NCBI GenBank assembly: GCA_949285145.1
Contig: CASDXQ010000012.1
Span: 1 to 62,540 of the forward strand
Length of the DNA stretch: 62,540 bases
Direction: 5' to 3'
Origin: an uncultured Spirochaetales bacterium
GTDB lineage: Bacteria > Spirochaetota > Spirochaetia > Sphaerochaetales > Sphaerochaetaceae
Below, in pieces: positions 51,653 to 60,272 of this stretch; position 1 is the stretch's first letter; each line of letters begins with the position of its first letter. Under the pieces are notes generated by a model that made no database searches, was not told the origin of the DNA, and was given only the letters and a program-made list of their open reading frames with translations. A program made the translations under genes and the position numbers.

Positions 51653-52978
51653 TCAGTTCTTCATACTGAATGGCTGTCTTGTATTCTCAAGAACATCTCT
51701 CCACAGTGAGCCTTCGATATCCACATGGCTTCTCTTGGACACTGCCTGCCTGATCGGCAGATAGACAAACTGATTGTTCACGCGGCTCACAAGACATCTT
51801 GTCTTTCCTGCCATTGCGGCATGAACGGCATGAGCACCGAGACGTGCACAGTAAATCGAGTCATAGCTGTTGGCAGGAGCAGAGCGGATGATATAGGAGG
51901 GATCAATATACTTCACGGAAGTGGGAATACCCTCATCTTTGAAGTACTGCTTGATTCTTTCTTTCAGGAAAATGCCGATATCATGATACTTGATGTTTCC
52001 TGATGCATCGGTCTCTCCTGTGGGAGGTGCGAATTCCTGACCAGCTCCTTCTGCAACGAGGATGACAGCATGTCCGCGCTCAAGGATTCTTCTCTTGAGG
52101 TTCTCAAGCAGGCCGTTGGGGCCGTCAAGGTCAAACGGACTCTCGGGAATCAGACAGAAATTCACGTCTGACTGGGCAAGAGAAGTGTGTGCGGCAATGA
52201 AGCCGGACTCACGTCCCATGACCTTTACAAGGCCGATGCCGTTGATTGAGTTCTTCGCTTCAACATGTGCTCCACGCACCGAAGGAACGGCAGATGTGAC
52301 TGCCGTATCAAAACCGAATGAGGAATCAATGAAGCTGAGATCATTGTCTATCGTCTTTGGAACGCCTACGACCGCGATTTTGAGACCGCGTTTCTTTATC
52401 TCCTCTCCGATATCATAGGCGCCTCGCAGCGTGCCGTCGCCTCCGATCGTGATGAGAATGTTTATATTCAGTCTTTCAAGCGAATCGACGATCTCCTCAA
52501 CCTGCTTTCCGCCACCGCGGGCCGAACCGAGGATGGTTCCGCCCTTCTCCTGGATATCATCAACAACATCCGGATCAAGAGGGATCAGAGGCCATGCGGA
52601 ATTCTCAAGAAGCCCCAGATAGCCGTACTGTATGCCCGATATTCTCCTTACGCCGTAGCGGTACCAGAAACAGCGCACGACTGCCCTGATGACATTGTTG
52701 AGTCCCGGACAGATTCCGCCGCAGGTACAGATGGCGGCATGCACATGACTGGGGTTGAAGTAGATCTTCTCTCTGGGTCCTGCGACTTCCATGGCATCTT
52801 CATGCACAGGCTGGCGTCTTCCATCCACAATCTCCGTGTCGATTGAATAAAGCACCTTGTCGCTGTCGTTCACATAATCAGCCATACCGTCGCCGCCGCT
52901 TTTGCTCATGCGGATCGGAGACTGGAGCTTTGCCTCTCCCAGTGTTTCAATATCGAAATCATAAAGACGATCACCCAT
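51653..52978 (-). CDS. pfkA: ATP-dependent 6-phosphofructokinase (clade X type)
   Basis: A 441-residue phosphofructokinase with an N-terminal extension of about 80 residues. The phosphate-donor site reads GGDGTLRGA; Gly after GGD indicates ATP, whereas pyrophosphate enzymes have GGDD. The catalytic loop is PKTIDND, as in the PPi-like but ATP-using clade X found in spirochaetes and trypanosomes. MGRESGFIAAH and AEGAGQEF are conserved substrate-site blocks. It commits fructose 6-phosphate to glycolysis, with pgi also in this window. The start overlaps the ModE-like gene by eight bases; a strong terminator follows. Confidence 0.92.
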   Translation of the reverse strand: MGDRLYDFDIETLGEAKLQSPIRMSKSGGDGMADYVNDSDKVLYSIDTEIVDGRRQPVHEDAMEVAGPREKIYFNPSHVHAAICTCGGICPGLNNVIRAVVRCFWYRYGVRRISGIQYGYLGLLENSAWPLIPLDPDVVDDIQEKGGTILGSARGGGKQVEEIVDSLERLNINILITIGGDGTLRGAYDIGEEIKKRGLKIAVVGVPKTIDNDLSFIDSSFGFDTAVTSAVPSVRGAHVEAKNSINGIGLVKVMGRESGFIAAHTSLAQSDVNFCLIPESPFDLDGPNGLLENLKRRILERGHAVILVAEGAGQEFAPPTGETDASGNIKYHDIGIFLKERIKQYFKDEGIPTSVKYIDPSYIIRSAPANSYDSIYCARLGAHAVHAAMAGKTRCLVSRVNNQFVYLPIRQAVSKRSHVDIEGSLWRDVLENTRQPFSMKN

Positions 52979-53339
52979 TCTTGTATTCCTCCATTTGTTT
53001 TCTCAGCTGTTCAGAGAATTTCTCATAAGGTATCTTAACACATTCTTTTGCTTCTTTCTGGAAATCCGAATAGATTTTCACGAAATTCACGGCAAACGGG
53101 GTGAGACTCGCACCGTCACGGCTGGAACCGCCTTTTCTGCGTTCCAGAACCTCTATGCCGAGCTGCTCTTCCAGTTTGCGGATCATGTTGTACGCCTTGG
53201 TATATGAAATCGACATGCTGCTGGCAGCCTTGCGCAGAGATCCGCTCTGCCCGACCTTCTCAAGCAGCCACAGCACTCCTATACCCATGAATTTGTCACC
53301 GTTTCCGTCAACGAGATAGAATTTGGTTTTCAGTTCCAT
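52971..53339 (-). CDS. ModE N-terminal-type winged-helix regulator
   Basis: A 122-residue DNA-binding protein. The fold is that of the ModE/LysR winged helix: GVLWLLEKVGQSGSLRKAASSMSISYTKAYNMIRKLEEQLG, cited as residues 21-61, then a wing with ERRKGGSSRDGASLT. There is no molybdate-binding domain, so molybdate sensing here is unlikely or depends on another protein. It overlaps the aminotransferase gene by 10 bases and pfkA by eight, so the three are translated together. Its target is unknown; it may control the operon. Confidence 0.88.
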   Translation of the reverse strand: MELKTKFYLVDGNGDKFMGIGVLWLLEKVGQSGSLRKAASSMSISYTKAYNMIRKLEEQLGIEVLERRKGGSSRDGASLTPFAVNFVKIYSDFQKEAKECVKIPYEKFSEQLRKQMEEYKNG

Positions 53340-54628
53340 ATCTCTCCGGCAGCCTTGAAAATCGTGTCCACGAGGTCTTCAAGACTCTCGTTCTCGACAG
53401 AACAGTATGCAAGACGCAGCGTGCTGCCCATGATGTTTATCGTACCTATTCCGTATTTATCCAGCAGGTATAGCCGCAGTTCCTCGGCGCTGTGCTCTCC
53501 TGTATCAAAGGCCATGAAATAACCTGAGTTGAAAGGATAGGCTTTAAGAAGACAGCTTGATTCCCATTTCCCGACTGCCCTGCGGATTGTCCTGTAGCGC
53601 ATTTCCATCTCCTTCATTATGGCAGCCTTGTCTTTCCCGACATTCGCCCCTTCTTCATATGCCTTCACCAGCATTGACTGTCCCGGCCTGTCACAGTTCG
53701 ATACGGTGCACCGGATTGCACCCAGTGTCTTCTTCACAAGAGCGTCAAGATGTTCTTCCCTGAAGCCTTTCGAGGCATATGTTATGAAGCCGATTCTGAA
53801 CCCCCATACCATGTCTTCCTTGGTTGCGGCATCACCTTTGACGGCAAAAATGTTCTCATGAATATCCGCAAGACGGGAGAAAAGGCTTTCCTTTGCGGTA
53901 TCCTCCTCAAAGAAAAGGCCGTAATACGCGTCATCACAGATGACAAGGATTTTCTTTCCGCAAGACGCAACCGAGACAAGAGCCGATACGAGCTCGTTCA
54001 TTTCATCTTCGCCGGGAGTGTAACCTGTGGGATTGTTCGGGAAATTGAGAAGAATCCTGACAATTTCACTGTCACAGCTCATAAGGGCTTCCTTCATTCC
54101 GCTGCTGTTGAATCTGCCGTTGTCGAAGAAGCGGAACGTCCTGATGCTGCATCCTCTCAGCTCGCGGAAGACAAGATCATAGTTATCCCAGAAAAGGTCA
54201 GGAAGAACCAGAGTGTCTCCTTCATCGAAGAAAAGAGTGGCGCACAGGCTGATTGCATGTGTAAGGCCCGCAGTCACAAGAGGCTGAGAGAAAAGCTTGT
54301 TCTTCAGTGAAGGATTTTTCCTTATCATCTCATCCTTCCATATTTTCCTCAGGGTCTTGTCTCCTCCGCCTGGGGCGTAATTGAAAATCTCTGACGGCCT
54401 GAAAACACCTTCCTTGTAGAAATCCATTATGTCGTGAAGGTGCATCGGCTGCCCTTTGCTCGTTGCAAGACCTACTGTCGCATTATATCTGTCAGCCTTC
54501 TGCTTTGCCTCATCGCTCTGGGCAACAATTCCTTTCGGGAAATACATTCTCCTGCCTACCCGGGAAAGGAAGGCACCGGCGATGCTTGTATCAAGCACCT
54601 CATTAAGACCTACAGCAAGTTCATTCAT
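53330..54628 (-). CDS. PLP-dependent aminotransferase, class I/II fold
   Basis: A 432-residue fold-type I PLP enzyme. LLNFPNNPTGYTPGEDEM and VICDDAYYGLFFEED give the cofactor-binding Asn and Asp-x-x-Tyr motifs. The region AVKGDAATKEDMVWGFRIGF holds the Schiff-base lysine and the phosphate-binding Arg. It is longer and more divergent than AspC-type enzymes. The substrate is not predictable. An ATG at 54628 with GGAG six bases upstream is used; a GTG at 54658 lacks a ribosome site. It begins 48 bases after ligA and overlaps the ModE-like gene. Confidence 0.85.
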   Translation of the reverse strand: MNELAVGLNEVLDTSIAGAFLSRVGRRMYFPKGIVAQSDEAKQKADRYNATVGLATSKGQPMHLHDIMDFYKEGVFRPSEIFNYAPGGGDKTLRKIWKDEMIRKNPSLKNKLFSQPLVTAGLTHAISLCATLFFDEGDTLVLPDLFWDNYDLVFRELRGCSIRTFRFFDNGRFNSSGMKEALMSCDSEIVRILLNFPNNPTGYTPGEDEMNELVSALVSVASCGKKILVICDDAYYGLFFEEDTAKESLFSRLADIHENIFAVKGDAATKEDMVWGFRIGFITYASKGFREEHLDALVKKTLGAIRCTVSNCDRPGQSMLVKAYEEGANVGKDKAAIMKEMEMRYRTIRRAVGKWESSCLLKAYPFNSGYFMAFDTGEHSAEELRLYLLDKYGIGTINIMGSTLRLAYCSVENESLEDLVDTIFKAAGEIWN

Positions 54629-54676
54629 AAGCATCTCCTGCCAGCTAATATTACTCACTCTACGAGCGGGTTGTGA

Positions 54677-56779
54677 TCAGAAATCAAAGGAAAGCTGGGC
54701 CTGTCCTTTTTTCTCATCTTCATTCTTTTCCTCTCCATGAGAGAGAAGAGAGAGGAACTCTTCCTCACTCACGATCTTCACTCCGAGGGAAAGCGCCGTG
54801 TCTCTCTTTGAACCTCCGCCCTTACCTGCAAGCAGATGGGTGGTTTTTCCTGTAACTGACGATACAGTACGTGCGCCTCTCTTTTCAAGCTCCCTGACTG
54901 CAAGCGAGCGGGGATTGAAATGTTCGAAACTTCCGGTCACTGCCCAAACCTGGGCGGCGAATATCTGGTCAGGCTTCTCCTCATGATCATCATGCACCTC
55001 GAACTGCAGTCCCGCCGCCCTGAGTTTTTCTATCCTGTCCCTCATCGCTTCATCCTTCAATGCATCGATTATCAGATGCGCGGTCTGCTCTCCTATCTGG
55101 GGAATGGAAGTGAATGCGGCGACATCATTCTCATCGCTTGCCTTCAGCAGATCGTCAATTGAACGGAAGCCGCCTTTGATGAGAATCTCTGCACCCTTGC
55201 TCCCCACCTCGGGAAGGCCGAGGGATGAGAGAACCGTGGCAAAGGGTCTTTTCTTCGAGTCTTCAACCGCATCACGGAAAGCCTTCACCATCTTCTCCCC
55301 ATATCCTTTCTCTGTGAGAAGCAGACTGTAGTCGCATGTGTACAGATCAGGTATATCCCTTACTAGATGCAAGTCATAAAGCTTTTCAATTGCCTTAGGG
55401 CCCATGGAGTCCATATCCATCTGGTCGCGTCCTGTGAAAAATGAAAGCCTTCCCTTCACCTGATCCGGACAGTCCCTGTTCGGGCAGAAAAGATGCGCTC
55501 CTTTATGGACAAGGGGACTTGAACAGGTCGGACAGAGAGGCGGAATGATATATGTATTGTTTCCCTCTTCATTCTTCTCAAGCACTTCCTCTACTGCAGG
55601 AATGACATCCCCTCTCTTAACGACGGAAACAGTATCGCCGACGGCAAGTTCCAGCTCATCAATATATTCCTGATTGTGCAGTGTCGCCCTTTTCACCGTT
55701 GAACCGGCAAGGGAGACGGGTTCAAGTTCGGCAACAGGAGTTATGCGTCCGGTTCTGCCGACCTGGACAGTGACGGAAAGCACCTTCGTCACGGCCTGCG
55801 GGGATTCGAATTTATATGCGATTGCCCAGCGCGGATGATGCTCGGTATAGCCCAGGTCATCACGCACGGCAATCTCGTTGACCTTCGTGACCATGCCGTC
55901 AATCTCGTACTCAAGGCTCTTACGCTTCTGCGTCACTTCCTCAAGGTACGATGCAAGATCACCGAATGCGAGGGCACGGGCCTGAAGTCCGGCTTCCTCA
56001 ATAAGCTTTCCGGAATGCGCTATAGATGATGAGAACACGGCAAGGTGGGGATTGATCCTGAATCCCAGCTCCTTCAGGCAGGCAAGGATCGCAAGATGGC
56101 TGTCAGGAGTCTGACTCCTGTCCGCCCAGAAACCTTCGTAGACGAAAATCGTGAGCGGAACCTGAGCCGCCTCGCTGCTCTTCTGCCTTCTCACGGTGCC
56201 AGCAGTCATGTTGCGGGCATTGGCGACCTCAGGATTCGCTTCCTTGAGGCGCTCGAAATCGGCTTTGGGAAGATACACTTCCCCCCTCACCGCAATCGTG
56301 ACTGGCCGTGAAAGGCGCAGGGGGATCGTCTTTATCGTCCTTATATTGTCGCTCACGTCATTGCCCACATAGCCGTTGCCGCGTGTGAGCGCCCTTACGA
56401 ACATGCCGTCCTCGTAATAGAGGACGATTGAAATACCGTCTATTTTCTCTTCCTCGACGAACGAGAGATTGCCATGTGCCATGGCTGAAGTCTTCTCCAT
56501 CCAGGAAACGACCTCAGAGGCGCTGTATGCCTTGTCCAGGGAGAGAACGGGAATCGTGTGCTCAACTTCGGGAAAGTCGCTGGTGAGATCGGAACCGACC
56601 CTCATTGTCGGGGAATTCTCGCTCCTGAGTTCGGGATGTTCTCTCTCTATCGCGGAAAGTTCGTCAAAAAGACCATCATACTCCAGATCGCTCATAAGCG
56701 GTCTGCCGTCAACATAATACGCCTTCTGCGCCTTAAGCAGCTCATCACTGAGAGTCTGCACTCTTTTCCTGAGATCCAT
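54677..56779 (-). CDS. ligA: NAD-dependent DNA ligase LigA
   Basis: A 700-residue DNA ligase that seals nicks using NAD+. The adenylation lysine is K111 in EEKIDGIS, where most family members have KLDG. NAD-binding domain Ia, an OB-fold (VQVGRTGRITPVAELEPV, cited as a region near 335), a zinc finger (CPTCSSPLVHKGAHLFCPNRDC, about 400-421), HhH repeats and a C-terminal BRCT domain (about 600-680) are all present. The 20-residue charged tail ends the protein. It is the first gene of a minus-strand series leading into the aminotransferase gene. Confidence 0.96.
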   Translation of the reverse strand: MDLRKRVQTLSDELLKAQKAYYVDGRPLMSDLEYDGLFDELSAIEREHPELRSENSPTMRVGSDLTSDFPEVEHTIPVLSLDKAYSASEVVSWMEKTSAMAHGNLSFVEEEKIDGISIVLYYEDGMFVRALTRGNGYVGNDVSDNIRTIKTIPLRLSRPVTIAVRGEVYLPKADFERLKEANPEVANARNMTAGTVRRQKSSEAAQVPLTIFVYEGFWADRSQTPDSHLAILACLKELGFRINPHLAVFSSSIAHSGKLIEEAGLQARALAFGDLASYLEEVTQKRKSLEYEIDGMVTKVNEIAVRDDLGYTEHHPRWAIAYKFESPQAVTKVLSVTVQVGRTGRITPVAELEPVSLAGSTVKRATLHNQEYIDELELAVGDTVSVVKRGDVIPAVEEVLEKNEEGNNTYIIPPLCPTCSSPLVHKGAHLFCPNRDCPDQVKGRLSFFTGRDQMDMDSMGPKAIEKLYDLHLVRDIPDLYTCDYSLLLTEKGYGEKMVKAFRDAVEDSKKRPFATVLSSLGLPEVGSKGAEILIKGGFRSIDDLLKASDENDVAAFTSIPQIGEQTAHLIIDALKDEAMRDRIEKLRAAGLQFEVHDDHEEKPDQIFAAQVWAVTGSFEHFNPRSLAVRELEKRGARTVSSVTGKTTHLLAGKGGGSKRDTALSLGVKIVSEEEFLSLLSHGEEKNEDEKKGQAQLSFDF

Positions 56780-56904
56780 AGGTGAAGTATAGCCGAAAAG
56801 AGTTTTTCCGTTTAGTACTTTCAGGAAAAACTGTGTTCAGGCCGTCCGGAGGATACAGGAGGAAACACTTTCTCTTTTCCTTCTCATTGTGCTAAACTTG
56901 CCAT

Positions 56905-58872
56905 ATGGCAGAACACATGCGATCCAGCCAGAACAAAAGCAGCAAGTTCTACGGCATAGTAATAAACAGCACACAGGCCGGAGTGAGAATAAAGGACATC
57001 CGGCTCCCTGAGCTCGGAGAGCGTTATTTCACGCTCCGCAAGGAGGATTTTCATTCCAGCGGCGTGCTGTCAGTCTTCTCCGGCAGCATTCCGGCTCTCA
57101 GTGAGGACAGCATCCTTTTCCCCCAGCAGGCCGTCATGGCGCTTTTCGGACCTGACAGCGAATCGGTTTCACTGCAGGCGCAGAAAATTGAATTCGAATA
57201 TGCACCTCTTGACGAAGATCAGAACCATTTCAACTTCGAAGACGGTTTCACTGACAGTCTGACAATCGGGAACAGACCGGAGAATCTCAGCGAACTGAGG
57301 GAAATAAAGACAAAATTCAGTACAAAGGAAGATTTGTATGAAAGCAGCACGATCATAAACTGTGAAGCATGGCAGGAAGGCGACAAGATGCATATAGAAG
57401 TGCCTGCACAGTGGCCCCAGCTCATAAGGGAGAACATAGCACAGCTGCTCTCAGTTGAAATGTCAAATGTCGTCGTGCATCAGATGCCGTGCAATCCGCT
57501 GCACAACGAATACCTCATATACCCCGCAGTCCTTGCATATATCGCGGCGATGGCTGCGATAAAAGCAGGGGTTCCCGTGGTTCTCTCAGGACATGCGTAT
57601 TCGTCCTCACCTGTCCTGAATGCGGAGAAAACAACATGGTGCGCGCAGGACGGCAGACCCGTATGCGAGGAATGCAGGCTTGAAGCGCAGCTGGGAGCAT
57701 TCCAGATCGGGGACAGGGAATACATCAGGCAGGCGCTTGCAGGACTCATTCCCAATTATCCGGTCGAATATTTCAATGCAGACGTCACCACGAAGCGCAG
57801 CTCCTCTGCTCCTTCCATTTTCCACGCTGGCTGCGGCTATGCCGATGCGCTTTTCACAAGCGAGGCTCATCTCTCGCATATCGCTTCCGCCTTTGAGATT
57901 CCCGTGCCGCAGTGGAAAGAATACGTCAGCAGGGACGGCAGGAGATCATTCACTGACTATCTTCCCTCGGTGCAGCTTGCACCGCTGGTGGAGCTTGAGA
58001 GGAACATAGTCGCACACAGCGATTTCAACCGCAAGTGGTCAAGCTATGAGACACAGAACAATGACTATTCCGTAATTCCGTTCAGCAGAGGCATCGGTAT
58101 TGCCGGAGGCATCTCCATTGCAGGTTTTTCGACTTCACTTGCCAAAGAAATGAACAGCCAGGCAAAAATAACGCTCACGGAAAAACAGAATGTGACACTG
58201 CTCACATCATTCATGGAAGACAGTGCTTTCGATTCCGCCGTGAAGAGCATCATATCCAGAGAAGTCGATCTCGCTGACGACAGCGAGATAATGATTCTCG
58301 ACAACGACGGAGTCCTGATCGACTCCGGGCCGGACATGCTTTCGAGGAGCAGGGCCAGTTTCCTCTCACAGCTGGCAGGAGCCTGCTCAAAGCTCAATGT
58401 CCAGAGGAAAACGGAGAAACCGCCGATTTCCGTTTATTTTTCCTGTGATGACAATCTCATGCCCTGTGAATTCGACCAGAGAGGCAGGGTTGCGGTCATT
58501 GTGGAAATAAGAGTCGACAGCATCAGCTATACACCTGTAGCAACCGGCGCATGGGTGAGCGTTGATGCCGGCTGGCTTGACAGCAGAAAGGATATCGAGA
58601 CAGAGGTCAGGAGCACAGTGACACGGACTCTGGCCGAATGCGGCGCAGAGCTTTCCTGCGATGCGGAACGGCCATTCCGCATACATTTCTCCATCAAGGA
58701 GACAACAGCGGAATATTCAGCCGCCATCACGCAGACAGTGAGTGCTCTTACCAAAGCAAGTTTTCTCAGCGCCCTGAATCAGTGTGTGCCTGCAATCGGG
58801 GAAGGTCTCCCGGTGACTGCCTCCGATATTCAGAAAGCACTGGGCGAGAAGGAGGCCGCGGATGAAAATTGA
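56905..58872 (+). CDS. Degenerate xanthine-dehydrogenase-like large subunit
   Basis: A 655-residue protein that aligns in layout with the molybdenum-binding subunit of the xanthine dehydrogenase/CO dehydrogenase family but is about 100 residues short. The GGGFGGK molybdopterin motif is absent; the matching place reads QMPCNPLHNEYLIYP (about 192-206). Later family landmarks remain recognisable: KAGVPVVLS (about 218-226), RGIGIAGG and AIGEGLP, where the E of the usual GEP motif is kept (E633). It probably has lost or changed cofactor use. A -10-like TAAACT ends six bases before the ATG and no ribosome site is present, so the mRNA may be leaderless. Two partner genes follow with overlaps. I recall a T. 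pallidum annotation of similar kind (quinoline 2-oxidoreductase) but cannot check it here. Confidence 0.7.
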   Translation: MAEHMRSSQNKSSKFYGIVINSTQAGVRIKDIRLPELGERYFTLRKEDFHSSGVLSVFSGSIPALSEDSILFPQQAVMALFGPDSESVSLQAQKIEFEYAPLDEDQNHFNFEDGFTDSLTIGNRPENLSELREIKTKFSTKEDLYESSTIINCEAWQEGDKMHIEVPAQWPQLIRENIAQLLSVEMSNVVVHQMPCNPLHNEYLIYPAVLAYIAAMAAIKAGVPVVLSGHAYSSSPVLNAEKTTWCAQDGRPVCEECRLEAQLGAFQIGDREYIRQALAGLIPNYPVEYFNADVTTKRSSSAPSIFHAGCGYADALFTSEAHLSHIASAFEIPVPQWKEYVSRDGRRSFTDYLPSVQLAPLVELERNIVAHSDFNRKWSSYETQNNDYSVIPFSRGIGIAGGISIAGFSTSLAKEMNSQAKITLTEKQNVTLLTSFMEDSAFDSAVKSIISREVDLADDSEIMILDNDGVLIDSGPDMLSRSRASFLSQLAGACSKLNVQRKTEKPPISVYFSCDDNLMPCEFDQRGRVAVIVEIRVDSISYTPVATGAWVSVDAGWLDSRKDIETEVRSTVTRTLAECGAELSCDAERPFRIHFSIKETTAEYSAAITQTVSALTKASFLSALNQCVPAIGEGLPVTASDIQKALGEKEAADEN

Positions 58873-59365
58873 ACTGACTGTGGACGGGAAGTATCTTGCA
58901 TTATCGGTAAGCAGCGACAAGCCGCTGAATCTTCTGCTGCGTGATGATCTTGAGATCAGATCGCTTCAAAGCCACTGCAACGGCGGCTTGTGCGGAAACT
59001 GCATAGTCCTTCTTGAGGGGAAAGCCGTGCTTTCCTGCATGATTCCTTCTTTTGAGGCAAGGGGAAAGACAATAGTCACCTACGACGGTTTCTGCAGGAC
59101 AAGGGACTACAGGGATATAGAAAAGGCATTTGCCGCCTGCTCTGCATTCCCGTGCAATACATGCTATGCGGCAAGAGTGCTGCAGATTGAAAGCATTGTA
59201 CGCCGCTACGAAAGAGGCGGAGATATCGATGAGACAGAAATACTGCAGGAATCACAGCTGATCCGCTGTTTCTGCATGGACAACGGAAGCTTCCTCGCAG
59301 TGGTGAAGGAAAGCATCAGCAACAGGAGAAAGAGAAAGAATGTACGCAGAGCTCCGGTCGCCTAA
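58862..59365 (+). CDS. [2Fe-2S] subunit of xanthine-dehydrogenase-like complex
   Basis: A 167-residue CoxS-type protein. The plant-type [2Fe-2S] site is intact: SHCNGGLCGNC (about 38-48) with the fourth Cys in VLSCM. The second, helical cluster site is altered: FPCNTCYAARVLQ and IRCFCMDNG replace the canonical CGFCTPGM and CRCTGY. It overlaps the large subunit gene by 11 bases and the FAD subunit gene by 26 bases. It would carry electrons between the other two subunits. Confidence 0.8.
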   Translation: MKIELTVDGKYLALSVSSDKPLNLLLRDDLEIRSLQSHCNGGLCGNCIVLLEGKAVLSCMIPSFEARGKTIVTYDGFCRTRDYRDIEKAFAACSAFPCNTCYAARVLQIESIVRRYERGGDIDETEILQESQLIRCFCMDNGSFLAVVKESISNRRKRKNVRRAPVA

Positions 59366-60239
59366 CATACATGAACCGCTGAACATGGCGGAATACAACA
59401 ACACAATATTAAGCTATCGCGACACATTGCCGTATCTGTGGGCCGGCGGCACTGAAATAATGAGCCGCCCCGGTTACTATCCTGCCCAGAGAGCGAATGT
59501 GGAACTCATATCCCTGGACAAGATCGAAGAGCTGCACCATTTCCTCCGCAACGACCGTTTTGCGGAATTCGGGGCAATGGTCAGCATCAATGAGATTGCA
59601 CAGGCCGGCAAGCTCGTACTGCCGAAAATCCTTCTTGACACAATAAACGGCACTGCCTGCAGGACGGTGAGGGAAAGAATAACAATCGGAGGATCCCTGT
59701 GCACGAAATCATTCAAGACAAGCCTGGCCTCAACGCTCATGATCCTTGATGCTGCTGCCGAGATCAGATATCTGAAGAAGAGGATGCATTCCAAATGGTT
59801 CCAGCTTTCAAGAATATATGACAAGAACGGAAAGCTTGAAATTCCGGAAGGGGGTCTGCTTTCAAAAGTCAGAATTGCGATACAGCAGTATGACTACCAG
59901 TATTTCAGAAGCGCGGGCTCTCCCATGACCGACAGGGAAAATGCTGTTTCGCTCGCACTTGTCGCCAGGTTCGAGCAGGGCAATATATCGTATGCACGGA
60001 TCATATTCACCCTTCATGATAAAGGATTCTGCTATTCACGTGATCTGGACAATCTGATCACAAGCGTGCAGCTTCCCCTCAGCATCACGCGTTATGCACA
60101 GATCGAGAACTATGTTGCTGATTATGTGAAGGAAAGTCTCACTCCGGTCTCGCCATTGCAGGAAGCAAGACTTAAAGGACTGTTCCATGACATGGTAAGC
60201 GATATGAACGAGACCGTGCTGTGCTATACGCCGAGGTAA
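59340..60239 (+). CDS. FAD-binding subunit of xanthine-dehydrogenase-like complex
   Basis: A 299-residue CoxM-type flavoprotein. WAGGTEIM (about 35-42) and IGGSLCT (near 117-123) match the two FAD-binding loops of molybdopterin dehydrogenase FAD domains (usually AGGTDL and IGGN). EFGAMVSINEI is another family block. The C-terminus ends with a divergent CO_deh_flav_C-like part. The order large-small-FAD subunit with overlapping genes marks one complex. Confidence 0.8.
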   Translation: MYAELRSPNIHEPLNMAEYNNTILSYRDTLPYLWAGGTEIMSRPGYYPAQRANVELISLDKIEELHHFLRNDRFAEFGAMVSINEIAQAGKLVLPKILLDTINGTACRTVRERITIGGSLCTKSFKTSLASTLMILDAAAEIRYLKKRMHSKWFQLSRIYDKNGKLEIPEGGLLSKVRIAIQQYDYQYFRSAGSPMTDRENAVSLALVARFEQGNISYARIIFTLHDKGFCYSRDLDNLITSVQLPLSITRYAQIENYVADYVKESLTPVSPLQEARLKGLFHDMVSDMNETVLCYTPR

Positions 60240-60272
60240 AGCCGGCAATGAATGCGGCAGCGCAGGAGCTAA

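Noticed and set aside
51653-52978. Pyrophosphate-dependent phosphofructokinase, a common call in spirochaetes.
   Set aside because: The donor site is GGDGT, with Gly where pyrophosphate enzymes have Asp, so ATP is the predicted donor despite PKTIDND.
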